In this document: in pieces, positions 56,470 to 64,000 of the stretch
Layout of the letters: every line of letters starts with the position of its first letter
Position numbering within the stretch: position 1 is the first letter of the stretch
Source: Elusimicrobiota bacterium
Lineage (GTDB): Bacteria; Elusimicrobiota; Elusimicrobia; UBA1565; JACRDR01
DNA length: 64,000 nucleotides
Direction: 5' to 3'
Assembly (NCBI GenBank): GCA_016194745.1
Contig: JACQBA010000018.1
Coordinates: 1-64,000 of the forward strand
Made by a program: the position numbers and the translations under genes
The notes under the pieces: model-generated
The model's input: only the letters and a program-made list of their open reading frames with translations
Told to the model about the DNA's origin: nothing
The model's database searches: none

Positions 56470-57753
56470 CTAGGGGATGAGGCAGGGCGCGCGGGGTCTT
56501 ACGCGAAGGCCGGTCTTGGTCGCGCCCGTCACGACTCCGGTCGACAACTCTCCGATGCGGCCCGCCGTCTCCAGCGTGGCCTTGAAGAACTGCCCCGTGC
56601 GGCCGAAGCGCTCGTCCTCCAGTAGGACGGTCGTCTCGCGGCCGATCCAGGACTCGAGGTGAGCCTTCATCCTCGCGTCCACGATCTCCAGGAGCCTTCG
56701 CAGGCGGCATTCCTTTTCGTCCAAAGTGACGTCGTCCTCGGCGTGCGCAGCTTCCGTGCCGGGGCGAGGTGAGAACTTGAAGCAGTACGCCGACACGGGA
56801 TCGAGCCGTCTCACGGCGTCCAAGGTGCGCGCGAAGTCGCCCTCGCTCTCGCCGGGAAAGCCGACGATGACGTCGGTCGTGACGGCGACGTCCGGCATGG
56901 CGCCGCGGAGACGGTCCACGCGCCGCTCGAAATCCTCGATCGTGTAGTTGCGCCGCATCCGCTGAAGAACGGGGTTGGAGCCCGATTGGAGGGGCAGGTG
57001 CATGTGCCGGCAGACCTTGCGGCTCGCGGCCATGGCGTCGATCATGCGATCCGTCAGGTAGTATGGGTGGGGGCTCATGAAGCGCACGCGCTCGAGGCCG
57101 TCGAGCGCATCCAGCGCGCGGAGAAGGTCTGCGAAGTCCACTCCGGGAGAAGGTCGATAGCTGTTGACCGTCTGCCCGAGAAGCATGATTTCACGGGCTC
57201 CCTCCGAGACGCGCCGCCTCGCTTCCGCCACCACGGCGTCCATCGGGCGGTACAGCTCGCGGCCGCGCACCGCGGGGACGATGCAGTAGGAACAGGAGTA
57301 GTTGCAGCCGCGCATGATCGTCACATACGCGGACACGGAGCCGGAAGTCGCGGGTTCTTCCCCCCACGCCGCGCGGTTCTCGCGCAGCCCGTCGAAGCGC
57401 TCGCCGAGCGCCTGTTCGACGAGCCGCGGGTACTCCTCGATGGACTTGGCGCCCACGACGAGATCGACGAACGGAAAGCGTTCTTGGATCTTCTCCCCCA
57501 GCCGCTCCGCCGCGCAGCCGGCCACGATCAGGACGCGCTCGGGACGAGCCTCCTTCCACTCGCGCAGGCGGCCGAGAAGGGAGACGGCCTTGTCCTCGGC
57601 GTGCTGGCGGACGGTGCAGGTGTTGATCAAGGCGGCGTCGGCATCGTCCAAACTCGCGGTCGCAGAGAAGCCCTTCGCGAGCAGCGGGCGCGACATCTCC
57701 TCGCCGTCCGCGACGGACATCTGGCAGCCGAAGCTTTGAACGTAGAGTTTCAT
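56470..57753 (-). CDS. miaB: tRNA-2-methylthio-N6-dimethylallyladenosine synthase MiaB
   Basis: 427 residues from ATG 57753. The N-terminal UPF0004 domain carries the auxiliary-cluster cysteines C10 (SFGCQM), C46 (NTCTV) and C80 (AGCAAE). The radical-SAM domain has CxxxCxxC as CNYSCSYC (about 150-157), then FMSPHPYYLTD, HLPLQSGSNPVLQRMRRNYT and DVIVGFPGES. The TRAM domain is at the end. It methylthiolates i6A37 made by MiaA (gene at 52211), so the full ms2i6A pathway is encoded in this window. Confidence 0.95.
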   Translation of the reverse strand: MKLYVQSFGCQMSVADGEEMSRPLLAKGFSATASLDDADAALINTCTVRQHAEDKAVSLLGRLREWKEARPERVLIVAGCAAERLGEKIQERFPFVDLVVGAKSIEEYPRLVEQALGERFDGLRENRAAWGEEPATSGSVSAYVTIMRGCNYSCSYCIVPAVRGRELYRPMDAVVAEARRRVSEGAREIMLLGQTVNSYRPSPGVDFADLLRALDALDGLERVRFMSPHPYYLTDRMIDAMAASRKVCRHMHLPLQSGSNPVLQRMRRNYTIEDFERRVDRLRGAMPDVAVTTDVIVGFPGESEGDFARTLDAVRRLDPVSAYCFKFSPRPGTEAAHAEDDVTLDEKECRLRRLLEIVDARMKAHLESWIGRETTVLLEDERFGRTGQFFKATLETAGRIGELSTGVVTGATKTGLRVRPRAPCLIP

Positions 57754-57754
57754 T

Positions 57755-58423
57755 CTAATATTTGTACATTGCCCTGCCGGCGCTGGGGCCCAGGTCCGTG
57801 CAGGTGCATGCGATCAGCACCCGACCGTTCGAGGGGTCGTAGCCCCAGCGGCCCGCATCGGTCAACGCGTCCCGGGCATCGACGTCCCACACGCCGTCGC
57901 CGTGCGGCGCCGCGAGAGTGATTTCTCGCTTCAGCACCGGAATCGGCGGCACCTTCGGGTCTCGCGGGTAAAGTCCGTAACGATACGGCCCCGGAGACAG
58001 CCGCTTCTTCGTCGTGCAGACGCCGCGCGCGCAACTCATGTCCTCCTTCACCAGCGTGCCGTTCCCGGTCCACCCCCCCACCAGCGAAGCGCCCTTGCCG
58101 GAGGTATCCGCGGTCGCGAACAGCACCGCCATCGTGATCCACGCGTCCCGCAGCTCGATCGCCTTGCCTGCATCGGCGTTCGGATGGCGCGCGGCCATTC
58201 CCTCCAGCGGCGGAACCGCGCCGGCGTCCTCGAGGCGCTCCGGAAACCGTCCGGTCCGCTTCTTGTGCTCGAGTACCGCCGCGCGCAGCTTCCCCAGCCG
58301 CTCCACGTTGCGCGCGAGCGACGCGGCCTTGTTTCGGTGCCTGACGATCACGGCGCTTACGCAGAGAGTGAGGACCGCCGCCGCCGCGTAGGCGGGCAGC
58401 TTGCGGCTCTCGAGTGAGGTCAC
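57755..58423 (-). CDS. Membrane-anchored protein with pilin-like organisation
   Basis: 222 residues from GTG 58423. A TTG at 58441 is upstream of the -10 box and so excluded. A single hydrophobic helix (LPAYAAAAVLTLCVSAVIV, about 8-28) leads into a charged helix (LARNVERLGKLRAAVLEHKKRTGRFPERLEDAG). This is the layout of type IV pilin/pseudopilin-like proteins, where the text RTGRFPxxLxDLG is common, but no prepilin cleavage site precedes the helix. The rest is a globular domain with two cysteine pairs (MSCARGVCTTKK and IACTCTD). It ends 1 nt before miaB. The exact role is unknown. Confidence 0.6.
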   Translation of the reverse strand: MTSLESRKLPAYAAAAVLTLCVSAVIVRHRNKAASLARNVERLGKLRAAVLEHKKRTGRFPERLEDAGAVPPLEGMAARHPNADAGKAIELRDAWITMAVLFATADTSGKGASLVGGWTGNGTLVKEDMSCARGVCTTKKRLSPGPYRYGLYPRDPKVPPIPVLKREITLAAPHGDGVWDVDARDALTDAGRWGYDPSNGRVLIACTCTDLGPSAGRAMYKY

Positions 58424-58431
58424 GGCGGAGT

Positions 58432-58440
58432 ATTGTAGCA
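58432..58440 (-). promoter_or_regulatory. Extended -10 promoter giving a leaderless mRNA
   Basis: TGCTACAAT on the minus strand, with the GTG start codon of the 57755-58423 gene only 8 bp downstream. Transcription would begin at or within two bases of the start codon. Confidence 0.55.
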
Positions 58441-58449
58441 AACGCGCCG

Positions 58450-58711
58450 CTAGAGCTGGGCCTTGAGCTCGCGGAGCAGCCGCCGGGCCGTGCTGCTCTC
58501 CTCCGCGTCCAGAGGCCTACGGCCGAATCGCTCCGCGTAATGGAGCTCGCACAGCCGCAAGATGGAGGAGAGCTTGGGGCTCCGCGCGGACACCTGCTGC
58601 GAGTATTCGCGCGCGGTCAGATGCGTCGGGCGGCGGAACCCCGCGCGCTCAAGCGCCGATTGCGCCTCCTCGAAGAATCCCGGTCTGCGGCCCGCGGGCC
58701 AGAGCCGGCGC
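58450..58711 (-). pseudogene. DUF4129 tail cut off by a frameshift from the transglutaminase gene
   Basis: In the +1-shifted frame, downstream of the TGGC triplet repeat, there is a typical DUF4129 tail (FFEEAQSALERAGFRRPTHLT, then REYSQQV, LCELHYAERFGRRPLDAEES, LLRELKAQL). This module ends TgpA-type transglutaminases. Deleting one TGGC unit would join it directly to the upstream protein (VWLARRLWPAGRRPG). It lacks a start codon of its own. Confidence 0.7.
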
Positions 58712-61366
58712 GCCAGCCAGCCAGACGACGGCGAGCGCCGCGGCGAGCCAGACGCTCAAGCGCAGCAGCCGCGCGACGGCGCGGGCCATCGCTTCCCGCG
58801 AGATGCCCGCGCCGATGCGCCGGAAGGTGTTGTGCTGCACGTACGTGTCGTAGCCGATGACGTGCATGTACCACTGCGCCTGCACCGCGTCGAACCATTT
58901 GGACGCGCGCTCCGCGAGGGACCGGATCGGCAGGAAGCTGCTCGCCGGCGTCGGATCGAATCGCGTCCAGCGGCCGTCCACGTACGTCTCGACCCACGCG
59001 TGGGCCTGGTTCTGGCGGACGTCGTAGAACGCGCCGTATTCGTTCCATTCGTCCGACAGGAACCCGGTCACCAGCCGGGCGGGGACGCCGGCGAGCCGCA
59101 GCAGGACGGCTCCGGCGGTGGCGAAATACTCGCAGTTGCCGCGCTTGGACTTCAGCAGGAAGTCCTCCAGCGAGGTCCTATTGTCTTCCGCGTAGGCGGC
59201 GTAGCGGAACCCCTTGCGCAGGAAGGCCTGCACCGCGAGCACCTTCTCCTTGGGCGTGCCGCGCCCGGCCGAGAGCGACGCGCCGAGCTCCGTGACCTTG
59301 GGGCTGAGCGTCTTCGGCAGCTGCAGAAACATCGAGGCGATGCGCGGATAGTCCACGACGCTGCGGCTCAGCGTCACCGCCTCCGGATCCCCCCGGACCC
59401 TGTAGCGCACGCCGGCCGAATGCGGGGCGGTCACGTAGATCGTGTCCGAGGCGTCGAAATAGACCGGGGCGAGGCCTCCGTCGAGAGTCGAGACGCCGCC
59501 CGCGGTGAACAGCACCGACGAGCCGATCGGGTACACCGTGAAGAGGTAGGTCCGCGCTTTCGACGCTTCCGAAGGAAAGACGAATCCCGCCGCCTTGCGG
59601 GCGACCCACGCGCGGCCTCCGCTCGTGGAATACACGCGCGCGCCGGAACGGTAGCGGAAATCCACGCGCGGTGTCTTCGTCCAGCGCCGGCCGTCGAAAC
59701 GGTCGAAGGCCGCGCCCCGGACGTAGAGCGATCCCGGCGCGTCGGAACTCCCCTCCCGCCGGACCTGCATCACGCGCGCGCTCGACTTTTTCATCTGCCC
59801 GAAGAACCCGAGAGAGACGTCCTCGGTGAATCCCGTGATGGCCGAGGCGCTCGCCTGGAGCTTGTCGAGGCCCAGCGAGCTCGCGATGGGATTGATCCTG
59901 TAGCGCGACTCCAGCCGCGGCGTCGCGGCGAAGACGCCGGCCGTCAGCAGCGCGCACCCGGCGAGCGCCGCCCCGGTGGCGGGGACCCAGCGCCGCCATT
60001 GACCCAGCCGCGCCCCTCCTCCCACGGCGGCCCAGGCTCCGCAGTAGCCGAGAAAGACCAAGAACGACGGGAAGTACCAAAGGCTGATCGTCTGGCCGGA
60101 CACCAGGAAGAAACCGAGGAACATGATGAAGAAGGTCTGCTCGAGTTCCTTGGAGTCCAGGGGATTGAACAGGCGGTTCGTCAGCAGATACAGGATCAGG
60201 TGCGTGTTGGCGAGCGTGATGCCGGAAATCCTCCAGTCCAGCGCGACGATCCAGACGAGCACGGCGGCGGAGATCAGGTTCCATAGCAGGCCCGGAAGCG
60301 GAGAAATGCCGCGCTCTTGGATCCAGGCGCCGATGAACAGGATCGGAAACAATCCGCCGAGCGTCGCCGGGTTGATCTCGTCGATCAAGAATAGGGACAG
60401 ATAGACAAGCGCCGCACCGACCACGAAAAGCCGTCGGCGAGGCAGGATGTCGAGGGCGGGCAGCCCGGCGGGCGGTGGGGATGGCGGACGATCCTCCGGA
60501 GTCTTGCCCGCGCCCGCAATCGCCAGCGCGCGCAGGAGCGCGTCGAGATGCGTCAAACCCCGCCCGAAGCCGATCTCGGTCTCGGGCGTCACCAGGCGAA
60601 CCTCGCAGCCCGAGTCGACGAGGTAGCGGCACGCCGAGGCCGCTTCCTCGATGCGCTGTTCGGCCGCGGGGCCCGCGCCGATCGATTCCAGTCGGACCGT
60701 CATGCGCGAGCCGGTGGTCTCGGCGTTCTCGACTACAAGCAGCTTTCCCGTCTTGGCGGTGAGCTTCCAGTGGATGTTGCCGGCGTGCTCCCCTGGATGG
60801 AACTCCCGGATGCCGTAGAGCTCTCCCGTCCGGCTCTTTCTCAACACGGCGGTGCCGCTAAGCTGCACGGAAGAATCGACCTCCGCGGCGGAGCGGACCT
60901 CGCGCAGCTTGGGAAGAGCCACGATTTCGTGACGCGACGCGGGGCGGCGGTGGAGTATCAGGCCGAGCGGGAAGCTCGACGCGAGGAAGACGTCGTCGAC
61001 ACGGTTCACGCCGCGGCGCGCGCAGCGGTAGGGCAGCTCGAGCGTCATCGAAGGGTCGGTAGGCACTCGGTCGACGAACCGGGCGGTCGAGCCGCGCACG
61101 AGCCAGATCGCCACGCCGCCGAGAGGGTGGGCGGCGCGAAGCGAAGCGACGAGAGTAAACTCGCTCTCGCGGAAGACCTGGTCGGGATGCTCGAAAGACG
61201 ACTCGACGCGCCGGAGGTTCCAGTGACCGAGCGTCAAGGACAGGAGAAACGCCGACACGAGCGAGCCGTAGAGGAGGTAGAGGAGATTGTTGCCGCTCGA
61301 GCCCGCGGCCGCGAACGTGAGGCCGAGCAGGAAGAGGGCGCCCCAGCCGGAGCGGGTGAGCTTCAC
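58649..61366 (-). CDS. DUF58 and TgpA-type transglutaminase fusion, frameshifted near the end
   Basis: 905 residues. The N-terminal DUF58 part (about 1-285) has two membrane helices and the DUF58 core GIREFHPGEHAGNIHWKLTAK. A Pro-rich linker leads into a TgpA_N membrane region of several helices (about 320-460). A periplasmic domain and the transglutaminase core follow, with Cys in RGNCEYFATAGAVLLRLAGVPAR, His in NQAHAWVETYVDG and Asp in FDPTPAS. A last membrane helix precedes a stop created by a frameshift at (TGGC)3, 58712-58723. Usually DUF58 and TgpA are separate genes after MoxR; here they are fused. The complex is a membrane-linked MoxR-type system. Confidence 0.85.
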   Translation of the reverse strand: MKLTRSGWGALFLLGLTFAAAGSSGNNLLYLLYGSLVSAFLLSLTLGHWNLRRVESSFEHPDQVFRESEFTLVASLRAAHPLGGVAIWLVRGSTARFVDRVPTDPSMTLELPYRCARRGVNRVDDVFLASSFPLGLILHRRPASRHEIVALPKLREVRSAAEVDSSVQLSGTAVLRKSRTGELYGIREFHPGEHAGNIHWKLTAKTGKLLVVENAETTGSRMTVRLESIGAGPAAEQRIEEAASACRYLVDSGCEVRLVTPETEIGFGRGLTHLDALLRALAIAGAGKTPEDRPPSPPPAGLPALDILPRRRLFVVGAALVYLSLFLIDEINPATLGGLFPILFIGAWIQERGISPLPGLLWNLISAAVLVWIVALDWRISGITLANTHLILYLLTNRLFNPLDSKELEQTFFIMFLGFFLVSGQTISLWYFPSFLVFLGYCGAWAAVGGGARLGQWRRWVPATGAALAGCALLTAGVFAATPRLESRYRINPIASSLGLDKLQASASAITGFTEDVSLGFFGQMKKSSARVMQVRREGSSDAPGSLYVRGAAFDRFDGRRWTKTPRVDFRYRSGARVYSTSGGRAWVARKAAGFVFPSEASKARTYLFTVYPIGSSVLFTAGGVSTLDGGLAPVYFDASDTIYVTAPHSAGVRYRVRGDPEAVTLSRSVVDYPRIASMFLQLPKTLSPKVTELGASLSAGRGTPKEKVLAVQAFLRKGFRYAAYAEDNRTSLEDFLLKSKRGNCEYFATAGAVLLRLAGVPARLVTGFLSDEWNEYGAFYDVRQNQAHAWVETYVDGRWTRFDPTPASSFLPIRSLAERASKWFDAVQAQWYMHVIGYDTYVQHNTFRRIGAGISREAMARAVARLLRLSVWLAAALAVVWLAGAPALARGPQTGILRGGAIGA

Positions 61367-62322
61367 GGCGCCGCGACGGAAGTGAGGAGCTCCTCGACGA
61401 AGCGTTCCGACTCCTCGATCCGGGGCATCCCGTAGAGGTTCGTGTCGATCAGCAGGCGATGGGACATGACCGGCACCGCCACGCGCTTGACGTCGTCCGG
61501 GATCACGAAATCGCGGCCGGAGACGAGGGCGAAGGCCTTCGCGGCGCGCGACAGCGCCATCGCGCCGCGCGGGCTCAGCCCGAGCCGCACCGACTTATGG
61601 GTCCGGGTCTTGCGGGCGATGGCGACGACGTAGTCGACGAGGGAGTCGTCCATCCTGATCTCCTCGACCTTTTTTTGCAGTGCGAGGACCTGAGCCGTGC
61701 TGAGGCACGGCCGCAGGGTGTGCAGCTCCGCGGCGGGGTCCCCTCCCTGCAGGATCGCCTTCTCGTCGTCCGCCTCGGGATAGCCGATGCGGATGCGCAT
61801 GAGGAATCGGTCGAGCTGAGCCTCCGGCAGCGGAAACGTGCCGTGGTACTCGATTGGGTTCTGCGTGGCGACGACCATGAACGGCTCGGGCAGCGCATGC
61901 GTGCGTCCGTCGATCGTCACTTGCAGTTCGTTCATGGCCTCCAGCAGAGCCGACTGGGTCTTGGGCGTCGCCCGATTGATCTCATCGGTCAGAACGATGT
62001 GGCTGAAGATAGGGCCCGGCTTGAACTCGAAGGAATGATCGGTCGCATTGAGGATCGAGAGGCCGAGGATGTCCGAGGGCAGCAGGTCGTTCGTGAACTG
62101 GATGCGGCGAAACGACGCGTCGACGGACCGCGCCAGAGCCTGGGCCAGCAAGGTCTTGCCGATGCCGGGAACGTCCTCGATCAAGAGATGACCCCGGGAG
62201 ATCAGGGTGACGACCGCCCAGATAGTCGCCTCCGGCTTGCCTAGGAATATCTTCTGGATGCCGTCGATGAGCGGCTTGAGGTCGGGCGCGTCTTTCGCGG
62301 AGGATGCGGTTCTGGGCTGCAT
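61363..62322 (-). CDS. MoxR-family AAA+ ATPase
   Basis: 319 residues from ATG 62322, chosen over an upstream TTG that lies in the promoter. AAA_3 domain: Walker A EDVPGIGKTLLAQA, Walker B VLTDEINRATPKTQSALLEAM, sensor 1 VVATQNPIEYHGTFPLPEAQLDRF, and the lid domain with GLSPRGAMALSRAAK. MoxR proteins act as chaperone-like ATPases for DUF58/VWA partners, and the DUF58 fusion gene follows with a 4-nt overlap. Promoter almost leaderless. Confidence 0.95.
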   Translation of the reverse strand: MQPRTASSAKDAPDLKPLIDGIQKIFLGKPEATIWAVVTLISRGHLLIEDVPGIGKTLLAQALARSVDASFRRIQFTNDLLPSDILGLSILNATDHSFEFKPGPIFSHIVLTDEINRATPKTQSALLEAMNELQVTIDGRTHALPEPFMVVATQNPIEYHGTFPLPEAQLDRFLMRIRIGYPEADDEKAILQGGDPAAELHTLRPCLSTAQVLALQKKVEEIRMDDSLVDYVVAIARKTRTHKSVRLGLSPRGAMALSRAAKAFALVSGRDFVIPDDVKRVAVPVMSHRLLIDTNLYGMPRIEESERFVEELLTSVAAP

Positions 62323-62335
62323 AGCGCTTACCTTA

Positions 62336-62364
62336 AGTATGGGGTTCGGAGCCCGTTTTGTCAA
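62336..62364 (-). promoter_or_regulatory. Promoter of the MoxR operon
   Basis: Minus strand TTGACA (62359-62364), 17-bp spacer, CATACT (62336-62341). The predicted leader is about 7 nt before ATG 62322. Confidence 0.65.
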
Positions 62365-62439
62365 CTTGGCAGGTCGCCGGATGAAATCCGGAAGATCTCC
62401 GCATGCGAGCTACGTCTTTATCGCCTACCCTGCTCGAGG

Positions 62440-63858
62440 ATGATGAGAATCCTGGTCGCCGCCTCATTGCTGTCGATCGCCCAAGCGGATGCCCAAAACG
62501 CGAGGTCGCGGGACTCGCGCCTTCAAGAGCGAGGGCGGCCCGTCGATCCCTGTTTCGGCCCGTCCTGCGGCCGTTCCCGCTGCGTGGCCCGCGAGGGCGA
62601 GCGCCTTCGGGACGGATGCCCCGAGCCGGAGCCGGAACAAGCTCCTCAGCCGCGGCCGCAGGCTCCGCCGGCCGGCCGACCGCCGGACCAGCGGCAGAAC
62701 CGGGGTTGCGAGCCCGGCTCGTCGCCTGCGGGAGTGCCTTGCGTTCCGCTCGGCAGGGCAGTCGATGAGCGCACATGGGTGCGTACGCTGCAGGGACCTG
62801 GGCGGCGCCGCGCGGTCGCCGACGGGCTGCGAGGAGTCATCCAGCCTACTCCCCCGGAGATCCGCGCGCGGCACGCTGCCGTCTTCGGCACGAATGACGT
62901 CACCGGAGCGTTCTATGAACGTCTGCTTCGCTGGAACGAACGACTTCGCGGCATTCCCGCGGCGGAGGGCGACGTACGGACGCTGCCGGCCGGCGAGGTT
63001 CCGGATTCGTGGCGCTCGCGGACCTACGTCTTGTTCCCCGGCGTCTCGCTGCGCGCGGAGAGGGAATCCTTTCAATCCATGAACGCAAACCTGCAGGCGA
63101 ACGGCATGAAGGCCCGCTTCGTCAACGGCGGGCCGAGGCATTCGGAGTACGCCGGCAGCGTGCCCTCGATCGACGCCGCGCTGTCCGACGCCGAAAGGGA
63201 CGGACGGCCGACGGTCGTCATCGCGCACAGCAAGGGCGCGGTGAACGTCCTTGACCGGATGATCGAGCGGCCGGATCTTTTCAAGAACGTGGAGCGCATC
63301 GTGGTCATGAACGCGCCCTACCGCGGCTCGGTCGTCGCCGATCAAGCGATCAAGCAGGGGGTCTGGGCTAAGATCCTCGAGGCGACCTCTAAGAACCCCA
63401 ACCTGGGATTGATCTTTTGGGCCGGCTCGGCGGAGCATGGCGTGCCGCTTCCCCCCTCCGGCGAGGCGTTACGGCAGTTGGGCACACAGTCGAGGGAAGG
63501 GCGTTCGGGTATCGGGTGGCCGCAGAACCTAGAGATCATGTCCGTCGCCACGAGGATAGATCCGAAGTCCCCGTACATCGGGGAAGTCTCACGCTACAAC
63601 GCCGCTTCGGTCGAGGATCAGACCGACGGATTGGTGGCGCAGGAGTCTCAGGTCCTGGGCCATTGCTCGGTCGAATTAGACGGCGCCACCCACAGCGATC
63701 TCGCTCTGAGTCAAAAGAACCGCCGCTTGACCGAATACGGACGGGAGAGCATCACGCGCTACGCCCGCAACGCCGTCACGCCGGCCGCCGCCTTTGCCTT
63801 CACGATCGTCGATTGGATGCACGCGCCTTCGGTCCCGTGCAGGCTCCGAAGGCGCTAG
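62440..63858 (+). CDS. Exported alpha/beta-hydrolase (lipase/esterase-like)
   Basis: 472 residues from ATG 62440 (a second ATG follows at once). A signal peptide (MRILVAASLLSIAQADA) is followed by a cysteine- and Pro-rich spacer (DPCFGPSCGRSRC...DGCPEPEPEQ, about 35-110). The alpha/beta-hydrolase core then shows VLFPGVSL, the nucleophile elbow VVIAHSKGAVNVLD (Ser near 264), a probable acid Asp in DQTDGLVAQES, and His in DGATHSDLAL. The order S-D-H and the ND/TDGLV motif resemble PGAP1/DUF676-like lipases. No lid domain is obvious. The cysteine pattern recalls the other exported proteins in the window, but no regulon element is seen upstream. Confidence 0.75.
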   Translation: MMRILVAASLLSIAQADAQNARSRDSRLQERGRPVDPCFGPSCGRSRCVAREGERLRDGCPEPEPEQAPQPRPQAPPAGRPPDQRQNRGCEPGSSPAGVPCVPLGRAVDERTWVRTLQGPGRRRAVADGLRGVIQPTPPEIRARHAAVFGTNDVTGAFYERLLRWNERLRGIPAAEGDVRTLPAGEVPDSWRSRTYVLFPGVSLRAERESFQSMNANLQANGMKARFVNGGPRHSEYAGSVPSIDAALSDAERDGRPTVVIAHSKGAVNVLDRMIERPDLFKNVERIVVMNAPYRGSVVADQAIKQGVWAKILEATSKNPNLGLIFWAGSAEHGVPLPPSGEALRQLGTQSREGRSGIGWPQNLEIMSVATRIDPKSPYIGEVSRYNAASVEDQTDGLVAQESQVLGHCSVELDGATHSDLALSQKNRRLTEYGRESITRYARNAVTPAAAFAFTIVDWMHAPSVPCRLRRR

Positions 63859-63864
63859 GCGGCG

Positions 63865-64000
63865 TTATTGTGCCGTTTCCCGGCGGCCGGGCGCCGGCTG
63901 CTGGGAGATCGCCAGGCCGAAGACCTCGCCCGTGCCGTGAAATTCCTTATCGATCTCTACGCGGATATCGTTGACCTGATCGGCCGTGATCAGGCGGGAC
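63865..64000 (-). CDS. C-terminal end of a gene cut by the window edge
   Basis: 45 codons to TAA at 63865-63867, ending EVFGLAISQQPAPGRRETAQ. Strand-like segments (LITADQVNDIRVEIDKEF) suggest a folded protein. No family can be assigned. It converges with the hydrolase gene. Confidence 0.5.
   Translation of the reverse strand, partial: SRLITADQVNDIRVEIDKEFHGTGEVFGLAISQQPAPGRRETAQ

Noticed and set aside
62326..62350. TTAAG near the MoxR promoter as a seventh regulon site
   Set aside because: Neither the second half-site nor CAGG is at the required distance. A normal TTGACA/CATACT promoter explains the region.
1..64000. CRISPR arrays, insertion sequences, integrases
   Set aside because: No repeat-spacer pattern, transposase or integrase motif was found. 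The 33-bp repeats at 55645-55809 are coding and contiguous without spacers.

Overview
The window is GC-rich, almost wholly bacterial coding sequence, most of it on the minus strand. It comes from a diderm: there are outer-membrane barrels, a TolC-type channel, a periplasmic adaptor and many signal peptides. The combination of a MshEN-type GspE/PilB ATPase, a bifunctional-nuclease/HU/MerR cluster, MiaA and MiaB, TPR proteins and very large exported proteins of unknown function fits a high-GC Elusimicrobiota-like lineage. That placement is an inference from gene content, and no rRNA gene is present to test it.

Layout. Positions 1-1.7 kb hold two winged-helix proteins, an array of TTTAAGTCA repeats and DnaA-box-like GGATAA motifs. 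At 1.8-4.9 kb are two outer-membrane beta-barrels. At 5.0-7.3 kb a tRNA-Arg is followed by a TPR protein, a secreted TIM-barrel-like protein and a YdcF-family protein. From 7.3 to 15.4 kb there are four tandem TPR membrane proteins interleaved with three exported proteins of unknown function. At 15.5-17.7 kb is a glycoside hydrolase family 2 enzyme. At 17.9-19.6 kb are small exported proteins. At 19.9-22.5 kb is a hybrid histidine kinase with an OmpR-type regulator. From 22.6 to 36.4 kb lie exported proteins, including a 5'-nucleotidase-like phosphoesterase, a 2668-residue protein and a glutamine-amidotransferase-like hydrolase.

The second half is mostly conserved core functions: a transcription regulator, GspE/PilB, apt, a group 1/2 sigma factor, acyP, a complete TolC/adaptor/ABC exporter operon (41.5-47.5 kb), a glycolipid-type glycosyltransferase, MerR, HU and BFN genes, plsY-hflX-miaA-pilZ, a large mosaic Pro-rich/aromatic-rich exported protein, miaB, and a MoxR plus DUF58/transglutaminase cluster. 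The window ends in an alpha/beta hydrolase and a truncated gene. There are three tRNAs (Arg-CCT, Pro-CGG, Pro-GGG). I found no rRNA, no CRISPR array and no insertion sequence.

The main discovery candidate is a regulon that can be read directly from the DNA. Six minus-strand sites share the architecture TTMAG-N6-TTAAG-N8-CAGG (two of the first half-sites read TCAAG). The 11-bp repeat period is typical of OmpR/PhoB-type regulators. Five sites lie just upstream of start codons, and the sixth lies at the head of a long structured leader. Every downstream operon encodes exported proteins, mostly of unknown function and often with paired cysteines. A hybrid kinase/OmpR-type pair sits in the middle of the set and is a natural candidate regulator. 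Other points of interest are a TGGC-repeat frameshift separating a DUF4129 tail from a DUF58-transglutaminase fusion, several promoters placed so close to start codons that the mRNAs would be nearly leaderless, and a glycosyltransferase whose only good start codon lies inside a tRNA gene.
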